DNA from: JADJPG01 sp964491875
GTDB taxonomy: Bacteria > Verrucomicrobiota > Verrucomicrobiia > Limisphaerales > JADJPG01
Assembly: GCA_964491875.1 (NCBI GenBank)
Contig: CAZBIC010000016.1
Location: 82,326 to 146,325, forward strand
DNA length: 64,000 nt
Direction: 5' to 3'
Shown here one piece after another: positions 53,021 to 60,000 of this stretch. The notes beneath the pieces are model-generated. The model was not told where the DNA came from, did no database searches, and saw only the letters and a list, made by a program, of their open reading frames with translations. Made by a program: the position numbers and the translations under genes. Each line of letters opens with the position of its first letter. Positions within the stretch are counted from its first letter, which is position 1.

Positions 53021-53701
53021 TTAATCCGCGTCGGATTGCGGAACGCTTTCCATAAGCTTCACGCTATGCACGATGCCGAACCGTGTGGCGCCGGCTTTCA
53101 CCAGCGTGGCAATTTCCGGGAGGGTGAAGGATTGATGGTCGACTTTTAGGCCGATGTCGGTTCCAGCGGCGTCGCGCACCAGTTTAACTAGTTCGCTCGT
53201 GGAGGTGGCATCTGATCCTCCGCCGAGGGTGATGCCCTTGAGGGGGGCTTCGACGGCGAGCTTGGAGGCGCGGCGAATTTCATCGCCCGTCAGAAGCATT
53301 ACATCCAGGTACAAGCTCACGGGCCGCTCGTCGGCAGCTTCCGCGATGTCGCGCAGTTCGCGCAGTACATGGGCATCATCGCCGTCTTTCAACCGGCCAA
53401 TGTTAAGGGAAACTTCGATAAAATGGGCGCCGCTATCGATTGCGATTTCGGTTTCGTAGCGCTTCGCATCAGCGTCGCCAGCTCCCAGCGGGAACCCAAT
53501 GGCACAGGTCACCTTCACTTCGGAGTCTTCGAGCCAATGCGCCGCCTGGGCGACGCGTGAGCTGTTCAGGCAGATGCTGCCGAAACCATGAGTGCGGGCT
53601 TCGCGACAAAGGGTCTCAATGTTCGCGCGAGTAGCATCGGCGCTGCGAAGGGTGTGTTCGATGAGTCGGGCAAGTTCTTTGCGGACAGGAAGTCGAGCCA
53701 T
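53021..53701 (-). CDS. deoC: Deoxyribose-phosphate aldolase DeoC
   Basis: DeoC cleaves 2-deoxyribose 5-phosphate to glyceraldehyde 3-phosphate and acetaldehyde. The 226-residue TIM barrel shows ICLNSSRVAQAAHWL, VTCAIGFPLGAGDADAKRYETEIAIDSGA and FIEVSLNIGRLKDGD. The expected Schiff-base lysine falls in PLKGITLGGG (the canonical block is KTSTG), and the second lysine in GLKVDHQSF. These blocks are more divergent than usual, and the canonical catalytic Asp appears as Glu, so activity should be tested. The upstream gene (53751) encodes a short aldehyde dehydrogenase; both are probably one operon for acetaldehyde disposal. Confidence 0.83.
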   Translation of the reverse strand: MARLPVRKELARLIEHTLRSADATRANIETLCREARTHGFGSICLNSSRVAQAAHWLEDSEVKVTCAIGFPLGAGDADAKRYETEIAIDSGAHFIEVSLNIGRLKDGDDAHVLRELRDIAEAADERPVSLYLDVMLLTGDEIRRASKLAVEAPLKGITLGGGSDATSTSELVKLVRDAAGTDIGLKVDHQSFTLPEIATLVKAGATRFGIVHSVKLMESVPQSDAD

Positions 53702-53750
53702 GAGGAGTATCGGGAAGTGTGCGGTGGTGAAATTAGAGGATGTGGTTCAG

Positions 53751-54626
53751 TCAGACTCCGATGGGATGCCAAGCGGTCTTGTATTCGATGGTATCCAGAA
53801 TCCAATACGGATTCTCAGCCTTCTCAGAATACCAGTCGGCGTCGGTCATTTCCCGGTGAATGTAACGTTTGAGGTTCGACGACTGGCCGGCTCGAAAAAG
53901 CGCGCTGGTCGACGGATCGTTTGATGCATCCACGATCGCGTTGATGTCCAAGTGGCTGGCGAAGTGGGGTGCGAGTTCCAGGCGCTTTCCGGACAGTAAA
54001 TTGACAACGCCCGGTGGAATGTCGCTGGTGGCGAACACCTCGGCGAAGGTCAAGGCGGGAAGGGGATGTTTTTCCGAAACAAGCACCACGGCTGTGTTGC
54101 CGCTCAAAACGACCGTAGAAATCAGGGAAACCAGAGCCAGTAATGAAGGTTGGTTCGGAGCAATAATGGCAACTACGCCGGAGGGCTCAGGGACCGTGAA
54201 ATTGAAGTGCGATGAGGCGACGGGATTGGTGCTGCTGAAGATGGCTCCATATTTGTCAGCCCACCCGGCGTAGTGCACCAAGCACTCTATGCAGCAATTC
54301 ACCTCAGTTTGCGCCTGGGTTGGGGGAATTCCGGTCGACCGGGCGATTTCCTCCGCCAGCTCAAATTGCCTCTGCTGCGCCATCTCTGCGGCGCGGTAGA
54401 GAATCTGGCTGCGCAAGTATGGAGTGCGTTTGGACCAGCCGTCCGACGAACTGCGAGCCGCTGTCACAGCGTCTCTCAGGTCTTTTCGTGAGGCCCAGCT
54501 GTAGTTGTCCAGTGCGACGCTCTTGGGCGCAGTTGCTGGAAGGGATCTCCCGCTTTCACTCCGGACGAACGCTCCTGAGATGAACAGCTTGTAGGTCTTT
54601 CGAACTTTCGTATCGCGCAACTTCAT
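53751..54626 (-). CDS. Short aldehyde dehydrogenase-family protein lacking the catalytic cysteine domain
   Basis: The 291-residue protein aligns with the N-terminal NAD-binding part of aldehyde dehydrogenases (KLFISGAFVRSESGRSLPA, PSGVVAIIAPNQPSLLALVSLISTVVLSGNTAVVLVSEKHPL, LPALTFAEVFATSDIPPGVVNLLSG). It ends at WHPIGV, before the catalytic cysteine region. This short form is typical of proteins encoded near deoC in several phyla, usually accompanied by a full-length dehydrogenase. No full-length partner is present in the window. Likely a regulatory or structural subunit. Confidence 0.78.
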   Translation of the reverse strand: MKLRDTKVRKTYKLFISGAFVRSESGRSLPATAPKSVALDNYSWASRKDLRDAVTAARSSSDGWSKRTPYLRSQILYRAAEMAQQRQFELAEEIARSTGIPPTQAQTEVNCCIECLVHYAGWADKYGAIFSSTNPVASSHFNFTVPEPSGVVAIIAPNQPSLLALVSLISTVVLSGNTAVVLVSEKHPLPALTFAEVFATSDIPPGVVNLLSGKRLELAPHFASHLDINAIVDASNDPSTSALFRAGQSSNLKRYIHREMTDADWYSEKAENPYWILDTIEYKTAWHPIGV

Positions 54627-54827
54627 CAGGTGCGGGGAGATTAGGTGCGGGAAGGGGAGTCGATCAAGATAGACCTTCGGAATGTCCGACGAGTGGTGTG
54701 GTGTGCGTCAAGCGTTGGCATTCAGGCTGTCGGAACTCCAATTCCCCCGGTTGATTGGGTGTTGCGTTGGTTTTCTGAGTGTGGGCTGATGTTCTGGTCG
54801 ACTGAGGCAAAATAAAAGAGAAAACCG

Positions 54828-54856
54828 TTGACACTCACAGGTAACTTTTCTACTTT
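54828..54856 (+). promoter_or_regulatory. Sigma-70 promoter for the tRNA-Thr/tuf operon
   Basis: TTGACA at 54828-54833 and TACTTT at 54851-54856 are spaced by 17 bp, 126 bp upstream of the tRNA-Thr gene. The -35 is perfect. It is preceded by an A-rich tract (AATAAAAGAGAAAA) resembling an UP element, as expected for a stable-RNA/EF-Tu promoter. Confidence 0.8.
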
Positions 54857-54905
54857 CTGCGCCCAGTCATTGGGCCGGAAAGAGTAAAAGACCGTGAGCC
54901 CTATT

Positions 54906-54927
54906 GGCTTTTCATGGTGGAAAAGCC
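54906..54927. repeat. Leader hairpin upstream of tRNA-Thr
   Basis: GGCTTTTC and GAAAAGCC form an 8-bp stem around ATGGTG in the untranslated leader between the promoter and tRNA-Thr. Confidence 0.45.
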
Positions 54928-54981
54928 GGGGTTCGTGGTGTTTTGTCGTTTGGTCCGGGCATTTGGTTAAGTCCGGCTTCC

Positions 54982-55057
54982 GCCCATGTAGCTCAGTTGG
55001 CAGAGCACGTCCTTGGTAAGGACGAGGTCATCGGTTCGATCCCGATCATGGGCTCCA
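54982..55057 (+). tRNA. tRNA-Thr(GGU)
   Basis: Full cloverleaf with acceptor GCCCATG / CATGGGC, anticodon loop TTGGTAA (anticodon GGU), T-loop TTCGATC and an encoded CCA end. It precedes tuf by 58 nt, in the same operon, the arrangement seen in tRNA-tufB type operons. Confidence 0.97.
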
Positions 55058-55115
55058 GACTGCTAGTAACGAACGATTAAACGAAAACACAACTAAACGA
55101 ACGCAGGAGATAGCA

Positions 55116-56306
55116 ATGGCAAAAGAGAATTTTCAACGCACGAAACCGCACGTTAACGTCGGAACGATTGGTCACGTCGACCATGGTAAGTCCACACTGA
55201 CGGCGGCGATCGTCGAAGTGCAGCATCGCAAGGGCATGGCTCCGGCGATCAGCTATGCTGATATTACCAAGGGCGGTACTGTTCGTGACGAAACCAAGAC
55301 GGTCACCATCGCGGTGTCTCACGTCGAATACGAGAGCCCAAATCGCCATTACGCCCACGTTGACTGCCCTGGCCATGCTGATTATGTGAAGAACATGATC
55401 ACGGGTGCTGCGCAGATGGACGGCGCGATTCTGGTTGTCAGCGCTGCTGACGGTCCAATGCCTCAGACCCGGGAGCACATTCTGCTCGCTCGTCAGGTTG
55501 GTGTTCCTGCAATCGTTGTCTTCCTGAACAAGGTTGACCTCGTTGATGACAAGGAGCTTCTTGACCTTGTTGACATGGAAATCCGTGACCTGCTCACGAA
55601 GTACGGTTTCCCTGGTGACACAACCCCGATCGTTCGTGGTAGCGCGACGGCGGCGATGGCTGCGAAGCCGGAAGGCGAGAAGGCGATTGCTGAATTGCTC
55701 GAAGCGATTGATACGTTCATCCCGCTGCCTACTCGCGAAGTCGACAAGCCGTTCCTGATGTGCGTTGAGGACGTGTTCAACATTGAAGGTCGCGGAACGG
55801 TCGTGACTGGTCGTGTTGAGCGTGGTGTCTTGAATCGCATGGACGAAGTCGAAATTGTTGGTCTTGGTGAGACTCGCAAGACCACGGCGACTGACATCGA
55901 AATGTTCCGCAAGTTGCTCGACAAGGCTGAAGCTGGCGACAACGTCGGTATTCTTCTGCGTGGCACGAAGAAGGAAGAAGTTGAGCGTGGAATGGTGCTC
56001 GCAAAGCCGGGTTCCATCAAGCCGCACACCAAGTTCAAGGCTGAGGTTTATGTCCTCTCCAAGGATGAAGGTGGACGTCATACGCCGTTCTTCAACAAAT
56101 ATCGTCCTCAATTCTACTTCCGTACCTCGGATGTCACTGGTAACGTGACTCTCCCGGCTGGTGTGGAAATGGTGATGCCGGGTGACAATGTCTCGGTTGA
56201 AGTTGAAGTGATTGCTCCGGTCGCCATGGAAAAGGGTCAGCGCTTCGCGATTCGCGAAGGTGGCCGAACCATTGGTGCTGGTCGCGTCGCTGAAGTTGTT
56301 TCCTAA
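55116..56306 (+). CDS. tuf: Elongation factor Tu
   Basis: The 396-residue GTPase delivers aminoacyl-tRNA to the ribosome. Motifs are intact: GHVDHGKS, DCPGHADY, the G4 NKVD in FLNKVDLVDD, and the switch I region KGGTVRDETKTVTI. A clear AGGAGA ribosome-binding site lies 5 nt before the ATG. It is the only tuf seen here and is linked to tRNA-Thr upstream and to tRNA-Trp, tRNA-Ser and secE downstream. A hairpin with a T-run follows, so the downstream genes are expressed by read-through or their own promoter. Confidence 0.99.
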   Translation: MAKENFQRTKPHVNVGTIGHVDHGKSTLTAAIVEVQHRKGMAPAISYADITKGGTVRDETKTVTIAVSHVEYESPNRHYAHVDCPGHADYVKNMITGAAQMDGAILVVSAADGPMPQTREHILLARQVGVPAIVVFLNKVDLVDDKELLDLVDMEIRDLLTKYGFPGDTTPIVRGSATAAMAAKPEGEKAIAELLEAIDTFIPLPTREVDKPFLMCVEDVFNIEGRGTVVTGRVERGVLNRMDEVEIVGLGETRKTTATDIEMFRKLLDKAEAGDNVGILLRGTKKEEVERGMVLAKPGSIKPHTKFKAEVYVLSKDEGGRHTPFFNKYRPQFYFRTSDVTGNVTLPAGVEMVMPGDNVSVEVEVIAPVAMEKGQRFAIREGGRTIGAGRVAEVVS

Positions 56307-56324
56307 TACTCTTCTGCAATTGTG

Positions 56325-56359
56325 GGAGGGCGGAGGCGCAAGCCTCCGCACTCCTTTTT
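56325..56359 (+). terminator. Terminator-like hairpin after tuf
   Basis: CGGAGGC / GCCTCCG (7 bp, GCAA tetraloop) is extended by GGAG / CTCC across a small internal bulge and is followed by TTTTT. It lies 18 bp after the tuf stop and would limit read-through into the tRNA-Trp/secE part. Confidence 0.8.
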
Positions 56360-56403
56360 GCTCTCGAAGAATCGAGACATTGAAATGAAACACGGCGGTC
56401 AGT

Positions 56404-56479
56404 ACGGCGTTAGCTCAATTGGTAGAGTAGCGGTCTCCAAAACCGTTGGTTGGGGGTTCGAGTCCCTCACGCCGTGCCA
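56404..56479 (+). tRNA. tRNA-Trp(CCA)
   Basis: Acceptor ACGGCGT / ACGCCGT, anticodon loop CTCCAAA with anticodon CCA, T-loop TTCGAGT and an encoded CCA. tRNA-Trp next to secE is a conserved bacterial arrangement. Confidence 0.97.
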
Positions 56480-56504
56480 GCTCGGCCAATCGGCTCCAGA
56501 AGCC

Positions 56505-56594
56505 GGAGGGGTGGCAGAGTGGTCTATCGCGGCGGTCTTGAAAACCGCTTTGGCTTAACCGCCAACGGGGGTTCGAATCCCTCCCCCTCCGCCA
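56505..56594 (+). tRNA. tRNA-Ser(UGA)
   Basis: A 90-nt class II tRNA with acceptor GGAGGGG / CCCCTCC, anticodon loop CTTGAAA (anticodon UGA), a long variable arm and encoded CCA. It lies between tRNA-Trp and secE, an unusual insertion. The secE ATG starts only 7 nt after the CCA end. Confidence 0.95.
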
Positions 56595-56601
56595 AATAAA
56601 C

Positions 56602-56865
56602 ATGAAAGATTATACGCAAATCCTAATCTGGGCGGGCATCTTTGGCTTCGTCTTCATTGTGCTGTGGCTCACTGGCAATTTGGTGAAGCTCCGCAATTAC
56701 GTGCTGGAAACCCGCGAGGAGTTGCGGAAGTGCACGTGGCCGACGGTGGATGAATTGAAAGGTTCGACGGTCCTTGTCGCGATTTCAATCGTTCTTCTGG
56801 GAGTATTTACGGTGATCGTCGATTACGCCCTGGTCCTGTTCGTGAACTGGATGGCGAGAATTTAA
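56602..56865 (+). CDS. secE: Preprotein translocase subunit SecE
   Basis: SecE stabilises SecY in the Sec channel. The 87-residue protein has an N-terminal hydrophobic segment (LIWAGIFGFVFIVLWLTG), the conserved amphipathic region YVLETREELRKCTWPTVDELKGSTVLV and the core membrane helix (VAISIVLLGVFTVIVDYALVLFV). Its ATG is 7 nt (AATAAAC) after the tRNA-Ser CCA, so a processed transcript would be nearly leaderless with no Shine-Dalgarno sequence. nusG follows after 20 nt. Confidence 0.96.
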   Translation: MKDYTQILIWAGIFGFVFIVLWLTGNLVKLRNYVLETREELRKCTWPTVDELKGSTVLVAISIVLLGVFTVIVDYALVLFVNWMARI

Positions 56866-56885
56866 CGGACGAAAGCAATCGCATC

Positions 56886-57434
56886 ATGCAAAGCCAGTGG
56901 TTTGTCATTCATACGCTGTCGGGCCAGGAGCAGAAGGTCAAAGACAGCATCGAGAAACGCCTCAAGGCTGAGGAGATGGGGGAGTACATCAAGGAAGTGC
57001 TCGTGCCCATGGAAAAGGTGGCAGAAGTCCGTGGTGGAAAAAAGACGGTCAGCACTCGCAAGCTTCACCCTGGCTATGTCTACATTGACATGGCGTTGCT
57101 GGATGAAAGCCGCCGTGTTCTCGACAAGCCTTGGTATTTCATTCGTGAAACCCCTGGCATTATTGGGTTTGTTGGCGGCGAGCGTCCGATTGCGGTGACG
57201 CCGGATGAAATTGCCGTCATTAAGGCAACGGTTTCGGAGTCCGAAGACACCGAGCGTCCCAAGGTCAATTTCCAGGTGGGTGAAACCATCAAGATTAACG
57301 ACGGTCCGTTCCTGAACTTCAGCGGTGTTATTGAGGAAATCGAACCTGAGCGCGGCAAGCTGAAAGTTACCGTCAATATTTTTGGCCGGAATACTCCTGT
57401 GGAATTGGAGTATTGGCAGGTCGAGAAGGCCTGA
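56886..57434 (+). CDS. nusG: Transcription termination/antitermination factor NusG
   Basis: The 182-residue protein has the NGN domain (WFVIHTLSGQEQKVKDSIEKRL, LHPGYVYIDMALLDESRRVL, PGIIGFVGG) and a KOW domain (VNFQVGETIKINDGPFLNFSGVIEEIEPERGKLKVTVNIFGRNTPVELEYWQVEK). NusG binds RNA polymerase and couples it to Rho or ribosomal S10. It follows secE in the standard order. Confidence 0.98.
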   Translation: MQSQWFVIHTLSGQEQKVKDSIEKRLKAEEMGEYIKEVLVPMEKVAEVRGGKKTVSTRKLHPGYVYIDMALLDESRRVLDKPWYFIRETPGIIGFVGGERPIAVTPDEIAVIKATVSESEDTERPKVNFQVGETIKINDGPFLNFSGVIEEIEPERGKLKVTVNIFGRNTPVELEYWQVEKA

Positions 57435-57489
57435 GCAGGCTCTTCACAAGAGGCGAATTTCGCAGAACGTTTTCAACACAATTTGAGTT

Positions 57490-57915
57490 ATGGCTAAGAA
57501 AGTTACTGGACAGATTAAGTTGCAGATTCCCGGTGGACAGGCGAACCCCGCACCGCCGGTCGGTCCCGCCCTCGGTCAGCAGGGCGTGAACATCATGGCG
57601 TTCTGCAAAGAATTTAACGCTGCGACGAAGAATTCAGCCGGATTGGTGATTCCGGTTGTGATCACGGTGTATCAAGACAAGTCTTTCACCTTCATCACCA
57701 AGTCCCCGCCGGCTTCTGTACTTCTGAAGAAGGCGGCCGGCATTGCTTCTGGATCCAAGACACCGAACAAGGATAAAGTCGGCAAGGTCACCAAGAAGCA
57801 GGTGATGGAGATCGTGAAGATGAAGTTCAACGATATGAACGCAACCAACGAGGAGGCTGCGTTCCGGATTGTTTCGGGCACCGCCCGGAGCATGGGAATC
57901 GAAGTCCTCGGCTAA
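57490..57915 (+). CDS. rplK: 50S ribosomal protein L11
   Basis: Residues 1-141 include the usual GQIKLQIPGGQANPAPPVGPALGQQGVNIMAFCKEFN, the GSKTPNKDKVGKVTKKQVMEI region, and the C-terminal IVSGTARSMGIEVLG. L11 forms the GTPase-associated centre with 23S rRNA and carries L10/L12 nearby. Length is standard and the gene lies in the conserved order after nusG. Confidence 0.98.
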   Translation: MAKKVTGQIKLQIPGGQANPAPPVGPALGQQGVNIMAFCKEFNAATKNSAGLVIPVVITVYQDKSFTFITKSPPASVLLKKAAGIASGSKTPNKDKVGKVTKKQVMEIVKMKFNDMNATNEEAAFRIVSGTARSMGIEVLG

Positions 57916-57964
57916 CCAAACCTAAACGCGGGAGAGCCACGGCTCGTTTGCACCGCTCAATAAA

Positions 57965-58663
57965 ATGCCCAGCAAAAGATACAAAAAAGCATTGGAACAG
58001 GTGGATGCGACGAAGTCGTATTCGCTGAAGTCCGCCGTCGAAGTCCTCGCCAAGTTTCCGAAGGCCAAGTTCAACGAGACTGTTGACCTGGCGTTTCGTC
58101 TCGGGGTTGATCCGAAGCAATCGGATCAAATGGTGCGTGGCACTGTTCCGCTTCCTCACGGCAGCGGCAAGACGGTCAAAGTGCTCGTTTTCGCGAAGAA
58201 CGGTCCTGCTGCCGATGCTGCCAAGGCGGCCGGTGCGGAATTCGTTGGCTTCGACGACATGATCAAGAAGTGCGTCGAAGGCTGGACTGATTTCGATGTC
58301 GCGATCGCGACTCCCGACGCGATGAGTGAAGTGCGTAAGCTGGGTAAGGTTCTCGGTCCCCGTGGCCTGATGCCGAATCCGAAGACTGGCACCGTGACTG
58401 ACGACACTGCGAAAGCTGTGAAGGAAGTGAAAGCCGGCCGTGTCGAGTTCAAGATCGACAAGGCTGGAAACATTCATGTTCCCGTCGGCAAGGCGTCGTT
58501 CAATATCCAACAGTTGGAAGAAAACGCCCGCGCGGTGATCGAAGCGGTTGCGAAGGCTCGTCCTTCCACCACCAAGGGTGATTACCTGCAAAGCTGCACG
58601 TTGTCTGCCACGATGAGTCCGCCGGTGCGAGTTGACCTCAAGGAATTCGCCGCCATCAAGTAA
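57965..58663 (+). CDS. rplA: 50S ribosomal protein L1
   Basis: The 232-residue protein shows FNETVDLAFRLGVDPKQSDQMVRGTVPLPHGSGK, KVLGPRGLMPNPKTGTVT and FNIQQLEENARAVIEAV. L1 binds the 23S L1 stalk and often represses its own operon by binding mRNA. It lies 49 bp after rplK, the usual arrangement. Confidence 0.98.
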   Translation: MPSKRYKKALEQVDATKSYSLKSAVEVLAKFPKAKFNETVDLAFRLGVDPKQSDQMVRGTVPLPHGSGKTVKVLVFAKNGPAADAAKAAGAEFVGFDDMIKKCVEGWTDFDVAIATPDAMSEVRKLGKVLGPRGLMPNPKTGTVTDDTAKAVKEVKAGRVEFKIDKAGNIHVPVGKASFNIQQLEENARAVIEAVAKARPSTTKGDYLQSCTLSATMSPPVRVDLKEFAAIK

Positions 58664-58683
58664 ACCTTTATCTGCTCAATATC

Positions 58684-59193
58684 ATGCGCGCCGAAAAACA
58701 GAACATTTCCGCCGAGTATATCGCCCGGCTCAACGCCTCCCCATTCTTCATTGTGGTCGACTATCAAGGCCTGAAGGTCGGGCCCATCACGGAACTCCGC
58801 AAGCGCCTCTTCAAGGTGGGTGCGGAAATGCACGTGGTGAAGAACTCGATCTTCCGCATTGCGGCCAAGGAAGCCGGTGTGGCTGACTTGACCGGAACCT
58901 TGGCTGGCCAGCTGGCTGTGGTGACGGGCCGTCAGGACGTCTCCGCTGCCGCGAAGGTTCTCAAGACGTTTTCCTCCGAGTTCGAGAAGCCGAAGCTGAA
59001 GTTCGGTTATCTGAACAGTCAGCGGATGGAGAGCCAGGATATCATTACCCTGGCTGACCTCCCGAGCATCGAAGTCCTGCGTGCGAAGCTGCTGGGCTTG
59101 ATCAATACTCCGGCGACCACTCTCGCCCGGATCATCAACACGCCTGCGACCCAGCTGGCGCAAGTCATCAAGGCCAAATCCGAGAAGGCCTGA
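58684..59193 (+). CDS. rplJ: 50S ribosomal protein L10
   Basis: The 169-residue protein has the N-terminal RNA-binding region (EYIARLNASPFFIVVDYQGLKVGPITELRKRLF, VVKNSIFRIAAKEAG) and the C-terminal helix that binds L12 dimers (TTLARIINTPATQLAQVIKAKSEK). The usual L10-binding leader between rplA and rplJ is missing because the gap is only 20 bp; a structured region instead follows rplJ. Confidence 0.97.
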   Translation: MRAEKQNISAEYIARLNASPFFIVVDYQGLKVGPITELRKRLFKVGAEMHVVKNSIFRIAAKEAGVADLTGTLAGQLAVVTGRQDVSAAAKVLKTFSSEFEKPKLKFGYLNSQRMESQDIITLADLPSIEVLRAKLLGLINTPATTLARIINTPATQLAQVIKAKSEKA

Positions 59194-59201
59194 ACCAATT
59201 T

Positions 59202-59260
59202 GGCGTCCGGCGGAGTCGGGGCATCGTATGAAATGCCCGGCCCGCCGGTGCCTCAGTTTT
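59202..59260 (+). terminator. Large multi-part hairpin between rplJ and rplL
   Basis: Outer arms GGC / GCC and CCGGCGG (59207-59213) / CCGCCGG (59242-59248) enclose an inner stem GGGCAT / ATGCCC around an 8-nt loop. The structure is followed by TCAGTTTTCC. It is placed in the unusually long 191-bp rplJ-rplL gap and may act as attenuator, processing site or weak terminator. Confidence 0.6.
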
Positions 59261-59384
59261 CCTGTTCGCCTGCTGGCGGATGGGAGCAACAAACAACAAA
59301 CAACAAATAGAGTGAATCGTCGGTTCGCGGCTGCGAACTCAAATCTGCCGGGGCTCCGGTGGGCGACGAGACTGAAAGGTAAAA

Positions 59385-59774
59385 ATGGCTGACATCGCCA
59401 GCATTGTAGATCAACTGAGCAAATTGACCGTGGTTGAAGCCGCGGATCTCGTGAAGAAACTCGAAGAAGCCTGGGGCGTCACTGCCGCTGCTCCTGTGGC
59501 TGTTGCCGCTGCTGGTGGTGCTGCCGCCGGTGCTGCTGCTCCTGCTGCTGAAGCCAAGGATGCCTTCGACGTGATTCTTGAATCCGTCCCCGCCGACAAG
59601 AAGATCGCTGTGATCAAAGTCGTGCGCGAAGTGAAGGCTGGACTCGGTCTGGCAGAAGCCAAGGCCCTTGTCGAAGGTGCTCCGAAGCCCGTGCTCGAAG
59701 GTGCCAATAAGGCCGATTCCGACGCTGCCAAGAAGAAGCTCGAGGAAGCCGGCGCGAAGGTTACCCTCAAGTAA
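59385..59774 (+). CDS. rplL: 50S ribosomal protein L7/L12
   Basis: The 129-residue protein has the N-terminal dimerisation region (IVDQLSKLTVVEAADLVKKLEEAWGV), a long Ala/Gly-rich hinge and the C-terminal domain EAKDAFDVILESVPADKKIAVIKVVREVKAGLGLAEAKALVEGAPKPVLEG. The stalk protein recruits translational GTPases and is needed in four or more copies, which fits independent control by the flanking hairpins. A GAAAGG ribosome-binding site precedes it. Confidence 0.98.
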   Translation: MADIASIVDQLSKLTVVEAADLVKKLEEAWGVTAAAPVAVAAAGGAAAGAAAPAAEAKDAFDVILESVPADKKIAVIKVVREVKAGLGLAEAKALVEGAPKPVLEGANKADSDAAKKKLEEAGAKVTLK

Positions 59775-59783
59775 GTTTGAATA

Positions 59784-59818
59784 CGCCGGGGCGGTGAGCT
59801 GTCTCACCGCCCTTGGCG
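59784..59818 (+). terminator. Strong hairpin after rplL
   Basis: GGGCGGTGAG / CTCACCGCCC (10 bp, CTGT loop), extended by CGCC / GGCG, lies 9 bp after the rplL stop. Only TT follows the main stem, so partial attenuation or RNase III processing is more likely than full termination. Confidence 0.72.
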
Positions 59819-59935
59819 AATTCAATTTTCCTTTGCAGACGGAAGTCGTCTCGGGAGAGTTGGAAATGCGGTGAGCCAGCCGCGAGACAGCAAAAACTAC
59901 GGATACTGATAAGAGCGGACACAATTTTGGATTTC

Positions 59936-59967
59936 GGCAAGTTTCCCGCAAACGCGGGGCACTTGCC
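59936..59967 (+). promoter_or_regulatory. Hairpin in the rpoB leader
   Basis: GGCAAGT / ACTTGCC and CCCGC / GCGGG form a two-part stem with an AAAC loop, 33 bp upstream of the first rpoB start codon. With the hairpin after rplL it makes the 226-bp rplL-rpoB spacer highly structured. Confidence 0.55.
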
Positions 59968-60000
59968 TTCTGTCGTTTCAGATAATTAACGGTCTGGCGG

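Larger units (their letters stand above)
54640..54980. other. Intergenic region upstream of the tRNA-Thr/tuf cluster
   Basis: This gap of about 340 bp has no gene. It contains a strong promoter (54828-54856) and an 8-bp hairpin (54906-54927) in the leader of the tRNA-Thr(GGU)-tuf transcript. The left part, 54640-54820, shows nothing recognisable. Confidence 0.6.

Noticed and set aside
55077..56393. A 438-codon minus-strand frame opposite tuf
   Set aside because: It is the antisense shadow of EF-Tu, whose strong codon bias keeps the opposite frame open; its product has no recognisable domain.
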